Shown here piece after piece: positions 33,149-43,331 of a DNA stretch of 64,000 nt (position 1 is its first letter; the number at the start of each line of letters is the position of its first letter). This DNA comes from Streptococcus sp. Marseille-Q0941. GTDB lineage: Bacteria > Bacillota > Bacilli > Lactobacillales > Streptococcaceae. The DNA is taken from positions 62,001 to 126,000 of the forward strand of contig NZ_CALSFO010000007.1 of the NCBI RefSeq assembly GCF_943736975.1, read 5' to 3'. The notes under the pieces are model-generated. The model ran no database searches. It saw only the letters and a program-made list of their open reading frames with translations, and was not told the origin of the DNA. Both the position numbers and the translations under genes were made by a program.

Positions 33149-36100
33149 GTGACTGATGCAGAAGGACACGCTACTAGCTATACATATGATAGCAAGGGTC
33201 GTTTTCTAACAGAAACCAATGCTTCAGGTCAAACGACTACCGTTACTCGTGATGCACTAGGTCGGATTGTCACTCGGACCAATGAAGCAGGTAATAGTAG
33301 CAGCTTGACTTACGATGATAGAAACAATGCCGTTAAAACTATCACAGATGCTTTAGGTCAAGTTACTCAAAATACTTATGACGCAGCAGGAAAACTAACC
33401 TCAGTTTCTTACCCAATCGGTACAAAGGCAGAGACTACTTATGATATCATGGGGCGTGTGCTCTCTTACACCGATGAAGCAGGTCAGACAGTGACCTACA
33501 CCTATGACAGTGTTGGTAATAAACTCAGTGAAACCAAAGAGAAAAAGACGACCAGCTACACCTATGATGCTGCAGGAAATGTGACAGGTGTTACCTACCC
33601 AGATGGTAGCAGTGTTTCATATGTGTTGGATGCGATGGGAAATATTCTGTCCATGACAGACGCCCTTGGAAAAGAAACGACTTATGAATATAGTAAGGCA
33701 GGGCGCCTGATCGCAACGACCAATGCCTTGGGTTACCGCACCAGCATGACCTATGATGCTAATGGCAATCAAAATAGTCTTACAGATGCGGCAGGCTATA
33801 CTGCTAGCACGACTTATACAGGCCAAAATCAAGTTTCCAGTATTACAGATGGTTTAGGCAATGTCACTAAGATGGGCTACAACCAGATGGAACAGTTGAC
33901 AGAGTTGACAGATGCCTTGGGTGGCAAGACCCAGTACACCTATAATGAACTGGGCTATCCGATTCAGGTTACCGATGCCAATGGCAATGTCACTAAGATG
34001 AACTATACCTCAACGGCTCAACTGGAAGAAGTGACTCTCCCAGACGGAACTACCGTAAAGCAGGAATACGATGCCCTTGATCGTCTCATCAAGCAAACGC
34101 ATTCTAGCGGTTTGGTAACAGAGTATAACTACGATGCCGCCAACCGAGTAGTGAACAAAAAAGATAATCAGGATCTCAATGAGTCCTACACCTACGATAA
34201 GGCAGGAAATCGCCTCACTTTAACAAATAGCTTGGGTGAGGTCACCCAATACAGCTATAATAGCGACAACCAACTGACTAAAGTGGTCTACGCAGATAAG
34301 ACTAGCGAAACCTTCACCTATGATGTCATGGGCAATGTCGTAAGCTCAACCGACCAAGAAGGTAAGACTAAGACCTATCACTATGATCAAAATGGCAATC
34401 TAGTTAAGACCGTTGATCATTTAAAACGTGAAACCAAGTATAGCTACGATGCCCTCAACCGAGTAGTGACAGAGTCGGATGCTGATGGCAATACCTCCAC
34501 TTACGAATATGATGTCCTTGGCAACCTATCTAAAATGACCGATGCCAATGGCCATTCAAGTAGCTATGGCTATGATGCTAATAAGAAATTGGTACTCTAT
34601 ACGGATCCAAATGGTCAAGCGACAGCCTTTAAGTACGACCCATTAGGACGAATCATCGAAACAGTAGCTCCGACAGGAAGCAAGCAAAGCTTCAGCTATG
34701 ATGCTTTGGGAAATCGTTTGAGCGAAACAAGTGGCGAAGGTCATACAACGACCTACAGCTATGACAGTATGAACCGTGTCAGCAGCAAGAAACGTCCAAC
34801 AGGTGGAGTGACTCAGTATGCCTATGACGCTACAGGTAGCTTGGCAAAAGAAACAGATGCCAACGGTCATAGCACCAACTATGTCAATGACCTTTATGGC
34901 CGTGTGACCAAACGCACTCTGCCAAATGAGGCGGCTTATACCTATGCCTATGATGCTTTGGGACGTCTCACCAAGCAAACAGGTCCACAGGGGCTATCAA
35001 AAACCTATAGCTATGATGTGTCTGGAAACTTGGTGAAAGAGACAGACCAATCCGATCGAAGCAATCACTATAGCTATGACAAGGTTGGTCGTCTCTTAAC
35101 GGCTAAGAACGCCCTTGACCTTGAAACCAAGTATAGCTACGATGAAGCGGGGAATCTAGCTAAACTGACCAAACCGTCCGGTGCTACAACCACCTTTGAC
35201 TATACGACCCTCGATCAACTAAAAACGATCAAAACGCCAACTGGTCGAACAGTGGAGTCAAGCTATGACCCAGTCGGTCAAGTGACCAAACGAACTATCA
35301 ATGGTAAACGCGAAACGACCTATACCTATGATCCGAATGGCAATCTCCTTGAGGAGACGAATCCTCTCGGTCAAGTAACCAAGCGGACCTATGATAGCCT
35401 CAATCGCCTCACCTCAGAAAGCGATGCGGCAGGCCAGTGGACTAAGTATGGCTATGACCACGATAACCATCTCACGAAAATCACAGATGAAGCTGGTGGC
35501 GTCGCAAGTATGACCTATGATGCCAATGGCAACCTCACCAGTGTCACATCCGGAAGCAAGCGTGTCAAGACCTACACCTATGACCTAAAGGATCAGTTGC
35601 TTACAGCGACACAAGGAAGTGGAGAGAAGGCTTCCACCTCTAGCTATACCTACGACAGTGTGGGCAATGTCACTTCGGTCACGAATGGAAATGGCAAGGT
35701 CACAAGCTACAGCTATGATCAGCTTTCCAATCTAGTGGAGCGCTTGACTAGTCTCGGAGATAAGGAGACCTATACCTATAATGTCAATAACCAGCTCGAA
35801 AAAGTAACCAAGTCCGATGGGAAAACCATCAGCTATGACTACAACAAGCTGGATCAACTGCTCAAGGTGGAGTACTCTGAAAAGCAAGAGGGTCAAGTCC
35901 TCTATACCTATGATGCGGATGGCCGTCGGGTGTCTATGAGTGATCTGACAGGAACTAGTCAGTACGCGACCAACGAAGAAGGCGAGATCACGGGTGTTCG
36001 TCAGGGAGATGGTAGCCTGATTCAGTACGAGTATGATGCCTATGGCAATATCTCGAAGATGATTTACCCAGATGGTAGCACAGTTTCTTATACTTACGAT

Positions 36101-38929
36101 GAACTGGATCGCCTGACTTCCGTGACAGATGTCAAGGGACAAAAGACCAGCTATAGCTATAACCAAGCAGGGGATCTGACGGAAGTTAATCGAGGAGATG
36201 GAACCAAGAGCTTCTTGACCTATGACAAGGCTCACCGTCTCACCGAACTCCGTCACATGGATAAGCAGGACAAACTCATCTCTAGCTACGGCTATGAGTA
36301 TGATGATGGAGGCTATATCGCTAAGGAAACCATTAAGCAGGATGGCGAAACCCTAGTCCATACCTATACCTACGATACTCTGGGTCAAGTGGAAAACATG
36401 ACGGTATCGGATGGAGCTGGTAAGGAGCTCTCTAAACTCTCCTACACCTATGACCTAGCGGGCAATAAACTGACCAGCACCGAGACAGTTGATGGCAAGG
36501 AGAGCCAGACACAATTTACCTACGATGATCATAACCGCTTGACCAAACTAGAAGGTCCAGATGGTACCATCACCTATACCTACGACAAGAATGGCAATCG
36601 TATCGCTTCTGAGAAGAATTCAGAGAAGCTAGACTACATCTACGACACAGAGAACCGCCTGCTTGCGATTAAGGACAAGAAGGGTCTTCTCATGGCTGCA
36701 CTCTATGATGGGGATGACAATCGTGTCTTCACTGCTAGTCGCAAGGAAGGCAAGAACACTTATCAACTCTTCCAACGCAAGCCAAAGGATACCAAGTCAG
36801 GTCGTAAGTCTCCATACACAGCCCCAAGTGGAGAAGAAAACTCCCTCTTCTGGTATGGTTTTAGCCAGAATGTCCTCCAAGCCCTGTCTGCTCTACCACA
36901 GACGATAGGAAGCATCTGGCACAGCATCTTTGACGATGTGTCGACAGCCTACCATCAGAAAGTGGCTAAGGATCGAGCGACCAAGGAAGGAATCGTGGTC
37001 AACCCACCAGAACTCGGGAACTTACCGGGACAGGGAGAAGTGACCTATGCCAGTCAGGTTCAGGATGTCCTGATCCCTTATACCACACGAGAGGATACCT
37101 ACAACTACTACGAGGAACGCAACTATGTCAACGATGTCAATCGTGAACATACAGAAGTTCTTGAAACCTATGACCATGATGGCAAGGCTCGTGAGACCTA
37201 TAGCTATGGTCAGGGTCGAGCTAGCTACCTCAACAACCAAACAGGTGACAGCTACAACTACTTGACTAACCAGTCAGGCTCTGTGACAGGCTTGACCAAG
37301 GATGGACAAGCCGTCGCATCAAGCAGCTATAACCTCTATGGCGCAAGAAAGACAAGCACAGACACGACAGGTCAGCCATTTGCCTATAACGGCGAAGCTC
37401 GTGACGATACTGGACTTGACTATTTACGCGCAAGGTATTATGATAGTCAGGGAGGTGCTTTCTTAACTGAGGATAGCTATCCAGGCGAGGACACAGATCC
37501 TCTCAGCCAGAACCTCTACAGCTATGTGCAGAACAACCCGGTTAACTATACCGACCCGAGTGGGCACTTCTGGAACAGTATCAAAAAAGGCTGGAACTAT
37601 GTTAAGTCAGGTCTTAATTGGGCTGGCAGACAAATTAGTAGAGGCGTTAGTTGGGCTGGCAGACAAATTAGTAGAGGCGTTAATTGGGTTGGCAGACAGA
37701 TTGATAGAGGCGTTAATTGGGTTGGCAGACAGATTGATAGAGGCATTAACTGGATTGGTAGACAGGTTGATAGAGGTGTTAATTGGGTTGGCAGACGGTG
37801 GAATAAGGTTCAAACAGCCTACAATAGTGCAGTCGATTATGTTCAAACGAAATACCAGCAAGCACAAGCTCGTATTCAAGAACTACGCTATCAGGCAATT
37901 CGTACTGCCTATGCGCTAGCAACAGGTATCAAATCTTCCCCAACCATCCGAGAAGGCAAGAATCTTCTTCGTAACTGGAATCCGGCTCTACTGAACACAT
38001 TGAAGCATGTCTGTGATCCAAAAACAACTGGTGCCTCCGATAAGGGAGAAAATAAGGCCAACTCGGTTGATGATTACAGTGTTTCAGCATACGAGTTTAA
38101 GCAAAATCTTAAAAAACAATATGATTTTGATGAAGAAACTTCAGAATTATTGTGGAAATTATATAAAAATATTGAGAAAAAAGAAGGTAGAAATGCAGAT
38201 TATGTCTATAATCGTTTAGTAGGTGGAATTATTTATAACGATGAGAATGCACAATGGAACGATTCTGTATTAGAATACTTGAAGGATATTGTTAAATGGA
38301 ATGGAACTGCTGGACCAGGTTCAACAGGTGGAGCTAAACCCCATCACACCATAGAAGAACAAATGAACCGCTTCGGATTGTCTGGAGAGGAATATAAGAT
38401 AATACAAGCTAGGATAAATGAACAACATAATAAAGCCAATACTGTGGGTGAGACTGTTACAGATTTTGCCCATCAAAGTATTACTACTGCAACTAATTTA
38501 TACGATAACAAAAATCGTCTTGCGAATTTTGAAGGGCTTAGAAAAGGATACTGGGGCAATAGTCACCAACATACTAATGACCTATCTGGTTGGCTAGGAG
38601 ATGTGACAATTGGTAATCCTCCAAGTATGAATATACCTGATTATAAGGCAGACCTTGATGCAGTTAATATTATATCTATCATGAAAAATCAGAGAATATC
38701 CTATGTTGCAGCTACTAATCAATATTATGATCAACTTTCTACTAATAGCTCTTCAAGGGAATCTGAATTTTTAAAGAATATGGGTGGAATGGAGTATGTT
38801 AAAAAACAAATTTATAAAGAGACAGGAATCAATCATCAGAATGATACCCAAGCAATGGAGATGTTAAAAGAGAAGAATAATGTTGCTTATCAGTTTATCC
38901 AAGATTTAAGTAAGGAAACAGGTAGATGA
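33149..38929 (+). CDS. YD-repeat (Rhs/WapA-like) protein with TelC-like C-terminal toxin, 5'-truncated
   Basis: The frame is open from 33056, right after the integrase junction, and homology to YD repeats starts at once (YDGFGRKVG). No start codon with a ribosome site, signal peptide or N-terminal domain is present; GTG at 33149 is the first formal start. Residues 1 to about 1390 are YD repeats and the linker leading to the RHS core (GLDYLRARYYDS, NLYSYVQNNPVNYTDPSG, about 1410-1470). A basic 11-residue repeat tract (GVNWVGRQIDR type, about 1490-1550) follows, then a conserved helical linker ending NTLKHVC (about 1625), then the variable toxin. The toxin segments DFAHQSITTATNLYD, DLSGWLGDVTIG and DYKADLDAVNI recall TelC-type lipid II phosphatase toxins; this is from memory. 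The immunity gene overlaps by ATGA. Confidence 0.75.
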   Translation: MTDAEGHATSYTYDSKGRFLTETNASGQTTTVTRDALGRIVTRTNEAGNSSSLTYDDRNNAVKTITDALGQVTQNTYDAAGKLTSVSYPIGTKAETTYDIMGRVLSYTDEAGQTVTYTYDSVGNKLSETKEKKTTSYTYDAAGNVTGVTYPDGSSVSYVLDAMGNILSMTDALGKETTYEYSKAGRLIATTNALGYRTSMTYDANGNQNSLTDAAGYTASTTYTGQNQVSSITDGLGNVTKMGYNQMEQLTELTDALGGKTQYTYNELGYPIQVTDANGNVTKMNYTSTAQLEEVTLPDGTTVKQEYDALDRLIKQTHSSGLVTEYNYDAANRVVNKKDNQDLNESYTYDKAGNRLTLTNSLGEVTQYSYNSDNQLTKVVYADKTSETFTYDVMGNVVSSTDQEGKTKTYHYDQNGNLVKTVDHLKRETKYSYDALNRVVTESDADGNTSTYEYDVLGNLSKMTDANGHSSSYGYDANKKLVLYTDPNGQATAFKYDPLGRIIETVAPTGSKQSFSYDALGNRLSETSGEGHTTTYSYDSMNRVSSKKRPTGGVTQYAYDATGSLAKETDANGHSTNYVNDLYGRVTKRTLPNEAAYTYAYDALGRLTKQTGPQGLSKTYSYDVSGNLVKETDQSDRSNHYSYDKVGRLLTAKNALDLETKYSYDEAGNLAKLTKPSGATTTFDYTTLDQLKTIKTPTGRTVESSYDPVGQVTKRTINGKRETTYTYDPNGNLLEETNPLGQVTKRTYDSLNRLTSESDAAGQWTKYGYDHDNHLTKITDEAGGVASMTYDANGNLTSVTSGSKRVKTYTYDLKDQLLTATQGSGEKASTSSYTYDSVGNVTSVTNGNGKVTSYSYDQLSNLVERLTSLGDKETYTYNVNNQLEKVTKSDGKTISYDYNKLDQLLKVEYSEKQEGQVLYTYDADGRRVSMSDLTGTSQYATNEEGEITGVRQGDGSLIQYEYDAYGNISKMIYPDGSTVSYTYDELDRLTSVTDVKGQKTSYSYNQAGDLTEVNRGDGTKSFLTYDKAHRLTELRHMDKQDKLISSYGYEYDDGGYIAKETIKQDGETLVHTYTYDTLGQVENMTVSDGAGKELSKLSYTYDLAGNKLTSTETVDGKESQTQFTYDDHNRLTKLEGPDGTITYTYDKNGNRIASEKNSEKLDYIYDTENRLLAIKDKKGLLMAALYDGDDNRVFTASRKEGKNTYQLFQRKPKDTKSGRKSPYTAPSGEENSLFWYGFSQNVLQALSALPQTIGSIWHSIFDDVSTAYHQKVAKDRATKEGIVVNPPELGNLPGQGEVTYASQVQDVLIPYTTREDTYNYYEERNYVNDVNREHTEVLETYDHDGKARETYSYGQGRASYLNNQTGDSYNYLTNQSGSVTGLTKDGQAVASSSYNLYGARKTSTDTTGQPFAYNGEARDDTGLDYLRARYYDSQGGAFLTEDSYPGEDTDPLSQNLYSYVQNNPVNYTDPSGHFWNSIKKGWNYVKSGLNWAGRQISRGVSWAGRQISRGVNWVGRQIDRGVNWVGRQIDRGINWIGRQVDRGVNWVGRRWNKVQTAYNSAVDYVQTKYQQAQARIQELRYQAIRTAYALATGIKSSPTIREGKNLLRNWNPALLNTLKHVCDPKTTGASDKGENKANSVDDYSVSAYEFKQNLKKQYDFDEETSELLWKLYKNIEKKEGRNADYVYNRLVGGIIYNDENAQWNDSVLEYLKDIVKWNGTAGPGSTGGAKPHHTIEEQMNRFGLSGEEYKIIQARINEQHNKANTVGETVTDFAHQSITTATNLYDNKNRLANFEGLRKGYWGNSHQHTNDLSGWLGDVTIGNPPSMNIPDYKADLDAVNIISIMKNQRISYVAATNQYYDQLSTNSSSRESEFLKNMGGMEYVKKQIYKETGINHQNDTQAMEMLKEKNNVAYQFIQDLSKETGR
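35575..37530 (+). repeat. Duplicated YD/RHS core, copy 1
   Basis: Matches 39765-41720 at an offset of exactly 4190 bp, without a difference that I could see. Divergence starts at the codons for NPVNYT (37531). Confidence 0.9.
37612..37800 (+). repeat. 11-codon tandem repeats in the Rhs linker
   Basis: Six units of about 33 bp encoding NW(A/V/I)GRQ(I/V)(S/D)RG(V/I). The second cassette has a different repeat at the same place (ASNTWNTVKRV type). Both are basic and aromatic, and could bind membrane or nucleic acid. Confidence 0.8.
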
Positions 38930-39648
38930 AAAAAATTTTAAAAATCGTACTCATAATTTTATTAGTTTTTCTAACTTTGTTTGGTCTATATCGTGTCTAT
39001 CAAAAGAATTATTATAAGGGAGTGTATGAATCTTTAAGTAATGTTTTTCTAGAGATGAACTATGCAGAAACCCATAGTGGTATCTTACCTGGCCTCGCTG
39101 ATTTTAGTAAAGCCGTTGACGGAGGTGAATCATATCGCGATAAGGATATTATAGTTGGTATGAGTTTTGAAGCAGGCTTATCTGAAGGTGAAACTATATT
39201 AGTGTATGTAGGTATTGAAGAAACATTTCTAATTGAGTATAGGCGGACGTTACCTGACGGTAGATATCTTTTTATTGACTATGATTATAGCGATAAAATA
39301 CTCAAACAAACTATTGAAATTTCGGAATCTGATCAATCATTAGCTTACGGGTTAATTGGTTATAATATAGAAGTGAAGAGTGGAAAAGAATCTGATTTAG
39401 AGCTACATTTAAAAAGTTCCTATAGTTTTAGCTCGACTAAAGGCTTACCAAATTTTCAGATAACAAATCCAAACGAAGTGCTAGAGTATTTAAAGCCTTA
39501 TGGGATTGATGAAGCTTGGATTAAAGAAAAATCCCACTTCATGCTCTATGATGTCGTTCTAGAACGCTGGTTTAAAAATGGTAGTCAACGTTACTCAGTT
39601 GACAATCTTGGGGATGTAGAGATTGTGCCACTAAGTTTTTCTGAATAG
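38926..39648 (+). CDS. TipC-like membrane-anchored immunity protein
   Basis: 240 residues: a Lys-positive N-terminus, one membrane segment (IVLIILLVFLTLFGLYRVY), then a soluble domain expected outside the cell. It resembles TipC, the immunity protein of the lipid II phosphatase toxin TelC of S. intermedius (recalled, not searched). ATG overlaps the toxin stop (ATGA), so the pair is translationally coupled. A paralogue lies at 48285-49007. An extracytoplasmic immunity protein implies a toxin that acts outside the cytoplasm. Confidence 0.65.
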   Translation: MKKILKIVLIILLVFLTLFGLYRVYQKNYYKGVYESLSNVFLEMNYAETHSGILPGLADFSKAVDGGESYRDKDIIVGMSFEAGLSEGETILVYVGIEETFLIEYRRTLPDGRYLFIDYDYSDKILKQTIEISESDQSLAYGLIGYNIEVKSGKESDLELHLKSSYSFSSTKGLPNFQITNPNEVLEYLKPYGIDEAWIKEKSHFMLYDVVLERWFKNGSQRYSVDNLGDVEIVPLSFSE

Positions 39649-39725
39649 ATTAATTGATTTTTAGGCTCTCAGTATTTAGTTGCTCTATATTGAACGGCTA
39701 TCTTCTGTTGTGATAGAAACAAGAA

Positions 39726-39759
39726 AAAACTCTCGGGGAAGGATTTCTTCGAGAGTTTT
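39726..39759 (+). terminator. Terminator after the first immunity gene
   Basis: Stem AAAACTCTCG / CGAGAGTTTT. The next YD block starts five bases later. Confidence 0.85.
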
Positions 39760-42700
39760 ATGCCCACCTATGACCTAAAGGATCAGTTGCTTACAGCGAC
39801 ACAAGGAAGTGGAGAGAAGGCTTCCACCTCTAGCTATACCTACGACAGTGTGGGCAATGTCACTTCGGTCACGAATGGAAATGGCAAGGTCACAAGCTAC
39901 AGCTATGATCAGCTTTCCAATCTAGTGGAGCGCTTGACTAGTCTCGGAGATAAGGAGACCTATACCTATAATGTCAATAACCAGCTCGAAAAAGTAACCA
40001 AGTCCGATGGGAAAACCATCAGCTATGACTACAACAAGCTGGATCAACTGCTCAAGGTGGAGTACTCTGAAAAGCAAGAGGGTCAAGTCCTCTATACCTA
40101 TGATGCGGATGGCCGTCGGGTGTCTATGAGTGATCTGACAGGAACTAGTCAGTACGCGACCAACGAAGAAGGCGAGATCACGGGTGTTCGTCAGGGAGAT
40201 GGTAGCCTGATTCAGTACGAGTATGATGCCTATGGCAATATCTCGAAGATGATTTACCCAGATGGTAGCACAGTTTCTTATACTTACGATGAACTGGATC
40301 GCCTGACTTCCGTGACAGATGTCAAGGGACAAAAGACCAGCTATAGCTATAACCAAGCAGGGGATCTGACGGAAGTTAATCGAGGAGATGGAACCAAGAG
40401 CTTCTTGACCTATGACAAGGCTCACCGTCTCACCGAACTCCGTCACATGGATAAGCAGGACAAACTCATCTCTAGCTACGGCTATGAGTATGATGATGGA
40501 GGCTATATCGCTAAGGAAACCATTAAGCAGGATGGCGAAACCCTAGTCCATACCTATACCTACGATACTCTGGGTCAAGTGGAAAACATGACGGTATCGG
40601 ATGGAGCTGGTAAGGAGCTCTCTAAACTCTCCTACACCTATGACCTAGCGGGCAATAAACTGACCAGCACCGAGACAGTTGATGGCAAGGAGAGCCAGAC
40701 ACAATTTACCTACGATGATCATAACCGCTTGACCAAACTAGAAGGTCCAGATGGTACCATCACCTATACCTACGACAAGAATGGCAATCGTATCGCTTCT
40801 GAGAAGAATTCAGAGAAGCTAGACTACATCTACGACACAGAGAACCGCCTGCTTGCGATTAAGGACAAGAAGGGTCTTCTCATGGCTGCACTCTATGATG
40901 GGGATGACAATCGTGTCTTCACTGCTAGTCGCAAGGAAGGCAAGAACACTTATCAACTCTTCCAACGCAAGCCAAAGGATACCAAGTCAGGTCGTAAGTC
41001 TCCATACACAGCCCCAAGTGGAGAAGAAAACTCCCTCTTCTGGTATGGTTTTAGCCAGAATGTCCTCCAAGCCCTGTCTGCTCTACCACAGACGATAGGA
41101 AGCATCTGGCACAGCATCTTTGACGATGTGTCGACAGCCTACCATCAGAAAGTGGCTAAGGATCGAGCGACCAAGGAAGGAATCGTGGTCAACCCACCAG
41201 AACTCGGGAACTTACCGGGACAGGGAGAAGTGACCTATGCCAGTCAGGTTCAGGATGTCCTGATCCCTTATACCACACGAGAGGATACCTACAACTACTA
41301 CGAGGAACGCAACTATGTCAACGATGTCAATCGTGAACATACAGAAGTTCTTGAAACCTATGACCATGATGGCAAGGCTCGTGAGACCTATAGCTATGGT
41401 CAGGGTCGAGCTAGCTACCTCAACAACCAAACAGGTGACAGCTACAACTACTTGACTAACCAGTCAGGCTCTGTGACAGGCTTGACCAAGGATGGACAAG
41501 CCGTCGCATCAAGCAGCTATAACCTCTATGGCGCAAGAAAGACAAGCACAGACACGACAGGTCAGCCATTTGCCTATAACGGCGAAGCTCGTGACGATAC
41601 TGGACTTGACTATTTACGCGCAAGGTATTATGATAGTCAGGGAGGTGCTTTCTTAACTGAGGATAGCTATCCAGGCGAGGACACAGATCCTCTCAGCCAG
41701 AACCTCTACAGCTATGTGCAGAACAACCCTGTCAACTATACAGACCCGAGTGGGCATTTCTGGAACAATATCAAAAAAGGCTGGAACTATGTTAAAAAGA
41801 AGGCCTCTAATGCTTGGAATGGTGTAAAACGGGTCGCTTCTAATACCTGGAATACGGTGAAACGAGTGGCCTCAAACACCTGGAATAGTGTGAAGAGTTT
41901 CGCCTCCAAAGCTTGGAATGTGACCAAGAGTGCCTTTAATCACGCGACTAACTGGATCAGCACCCAATTCAATCGCGCATCGAATTGGGTTGGCAGACAG
42001 TGGAATAAGGTTCAAACGGCCTACAATAGTGCCGGTGACTATGTACAAACGAAATACCAGCAAGCGGCAGCACAGATAGAGGCTAGGCGCCAACAAGTGG
42101 TTCAATCTGCCTATGCGCTGGCAACAGGTAGGAGTTCTTCCCCTACCATCCGAGAAGGCATGAATCTCCTTCGAAACTGGGGAACAGCCTTGCAGAACAC
42201 CTTAAAACATGTCTGTACAACAGCTGAACGAGTCAAGAGTCAAGTCGTTGATTTCGTGAAAAATGTCGACTGGAAGAAGGTTGCCGTAACTGCGGCAGCT
42301 ATCGGTGTCGGTATTGCTCTTACCGTAGCGACTGGAGGTCTTGGAGCCCCCGTAGCGATGGCTATCGGTGGTGCAGCCTCTGGAGCAATCATCTCAGGAT
42401 ATGATGCCTATAGTTCTGGCCAACGTGGTTGGGAATTGGTTGGTTCGATCGCTAAAGGAGCAGGAACAGGTGCTATCTCAGGTCTTATTGGCGGTCAATT
42501 GGTGGGAGCAGGAGCTAGTCTAGCAACCAATGTGACCCAAAGTATTAGCAATCAAGCAGTTCGACAAGTTGCCAAGATTGGAGTGGAATCAGCGGTTGAG
42601 ACTGCGATTGACACAGGTATTGATCTGGCCACAGGAAATAAGATTACTGGTCAAACAGTCGCCATGAACTTTGCCTTTAACACTTTTACCAACGGAGGAG

Positions 42701-43320
42701 GTAGTGTATCTCCTAAGAAGGCTCCTAAGGCTGATGTGGTGACGACGAAGCCGAAATCAGGGGATGTCGAAGTCCTTGATGTGGGGTATAAGCATCATCG
42801 ATCATTGAAAGATGTCACTCCACCAGCAGAAGCTTCACAGAAATTGTTAGATGGGCCAAGGGCTGGTACGTCAAGTCTTGAAGTATTGAAAGAAAATACT
42901 CAGGTGGGAACTTATAAAAATCAAACGAAGTCTTTAAAAGGAACTGATTATCAGGCTCACCATGTTAATCAAGCGGCTATGATGAAGAAAACTGCTCCAA
43001 ATTATAGTTATAATGATGGTGTGACTGTTCCGCTAATTGGCAACATAAGAAAAGATATTGGTAGTCCTCATTACAACGCCCATGCTACTATGGAAGAATT
43101 TTATAATCAGTATAGGAAGGGGGGCTCTAAATATGGTGATATCCCTACTATTTCTGATTACAATGATGCAACGACTAAATCATTAAAAGATGCAGGCTTG
43201 ACAGATTCTCAAGTTGGTGAAGTTATGTCTGCTACTAGAGCTGAACAAAGTTATTATGGATTGAATAGTGATTCAGAAATAATTTTACCAGGTAGAATGC
43301 CGTTACCTAAAAAGAAATGA
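39760..43320 (+). CDS. Orphan Rhs cassette 2: YD-core fragment with AHH/HNH-type nuclease tip
   Basis: 1186 residues. From 39765 it repeats the end of the first Rhs gene (identical over about 1.96 kb), then diverges after the RHS core. A basic repeat tract and the conserved helical linker follow, then a Gly/Ala-rich hydrophobic domain (about 845-985; GVGIALTVATGGLGAPVAMA), the hinge KADVVTTKP and the variable tip. The tip motif DYQAHHVNQAAMMKK, with a later His in SPHYNAHATMEEFY, fits the AHH branch of HNH/EndoVII nucleases. The ATG at 39760 sits in the terminator without a ribosome site, so this is probably a silent cassette awaiting recombination, not an independently expressed gene. Confidence 0.75.
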   Translation: MPTYDLKDQLLTATQGSGEKASTSSYTYDSVGNVTSVTNGNGKVTSYSYDQLSNLVERLTSLGDKETYTYNVNNQLEKVTKSDGKTISYDYNKLDQLLKVEYSEKQEGQVLYTYDADGRRVSMSDLTGTSQYATNEEGEITGVRQGDGSLIQYEYDAYGNISKMIYPDGSTVSYTYDELDRLTSVTDVKGQKTSYSYNQAGDLTEVNRGDGTKSFLTYDKAHRLTELRHMDKQDKLISSYGYEYDDGGYIAKETIKQDGETLVHTYTYDTLGQVENMTVSDGAGKELSKLSYTYDLAGNKLTSTETVDGKESQTQFTYDDHNRLTKLEGPDGTITYTYDKNGNRIASEKNSEKLDYIYDTENRLLAIKDKKGLLMAALYDGDDNRVFTASRKEGKNTYQLFQRKPKDTKSGRKSPYTAPSGEENSLFWYGFSQNVLQALSALPQTIGSIWHSIFDDVSTAYHQKVAKDRATKEGIVVNPPELGNLPGQGEVTYASQVQDVLIPYTTREDTYNYYEERNYVNDVNREHTEVLETYDHDGKARETYSYGQGRASYLNNQTGDSYNYLTNQSGSVTGLTKDGQAVASSSYNLYGARKTSTDTTGQPFAYNGEARDDTGLDYLRARYYDSQGGAFLTEDSYPGEDTDPLSQNLYSYVQNNPVNYTDPSGHFWNNIKKGWNYVKKKASNAWNGVKRVASNTWNTVKRVASNTWNSVKSFASKAWNVTKSAFNHATNWISTQFNRASNWVGRQWNKVQTAYNSAGDYVQTKYQQAAAQIEARRQQVVQSAYALATGRSSSPTIREGMNLLRNWGTALQNTLKHVCTTAERVKSQVVDFVKNVDWKKVAVTAAAIGVGIALTVATGGLGAPVAMAIGGAASGAIISGYDAYSSGQRGWELVGSIAKGAGTGAISGLIGGQLVGAGASLATNVTQSISNQAVRQVAKIGVESAVETAIDTGIDLATGNKITGQTVAMNFAFNTFTNGGGSVSPKKAPKADVVTTKPKSGDVEVLDVGYKHHRSLKDVTPPAEASQKLLDGPRAGTSSLEVLKENTQVGTYKNQTKSLKGTDYQAHHVNQAAMMKKTAPNYSYNDGVTVPLIGNIRKDIGSPHYNAHATMEEFYNQYRKGGSKYGDIPTISDYNDATTKSLKDAGLTDSQVGEVMSATRAEQSYYGLNSDSEIILPGRMPLPKKK
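39765..41720 (+). repeat. Duplicated YD/RHS core, copy 2
   Basis: Second copy of 35575-37530. Recombination between the copies would remove toxin 1 and its immunity gene and join the long YD gene to toxin 2. Confidence 0.9.
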
Positions 43321-43331
43321 GGTTTTTCTAA

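Noticed and set aside
35732..40446. Pair of identical 174-residue reverse-strand frames in the YD core
   Set aside because: Shadows of the YD repeats; identical only because the core is duplicated.
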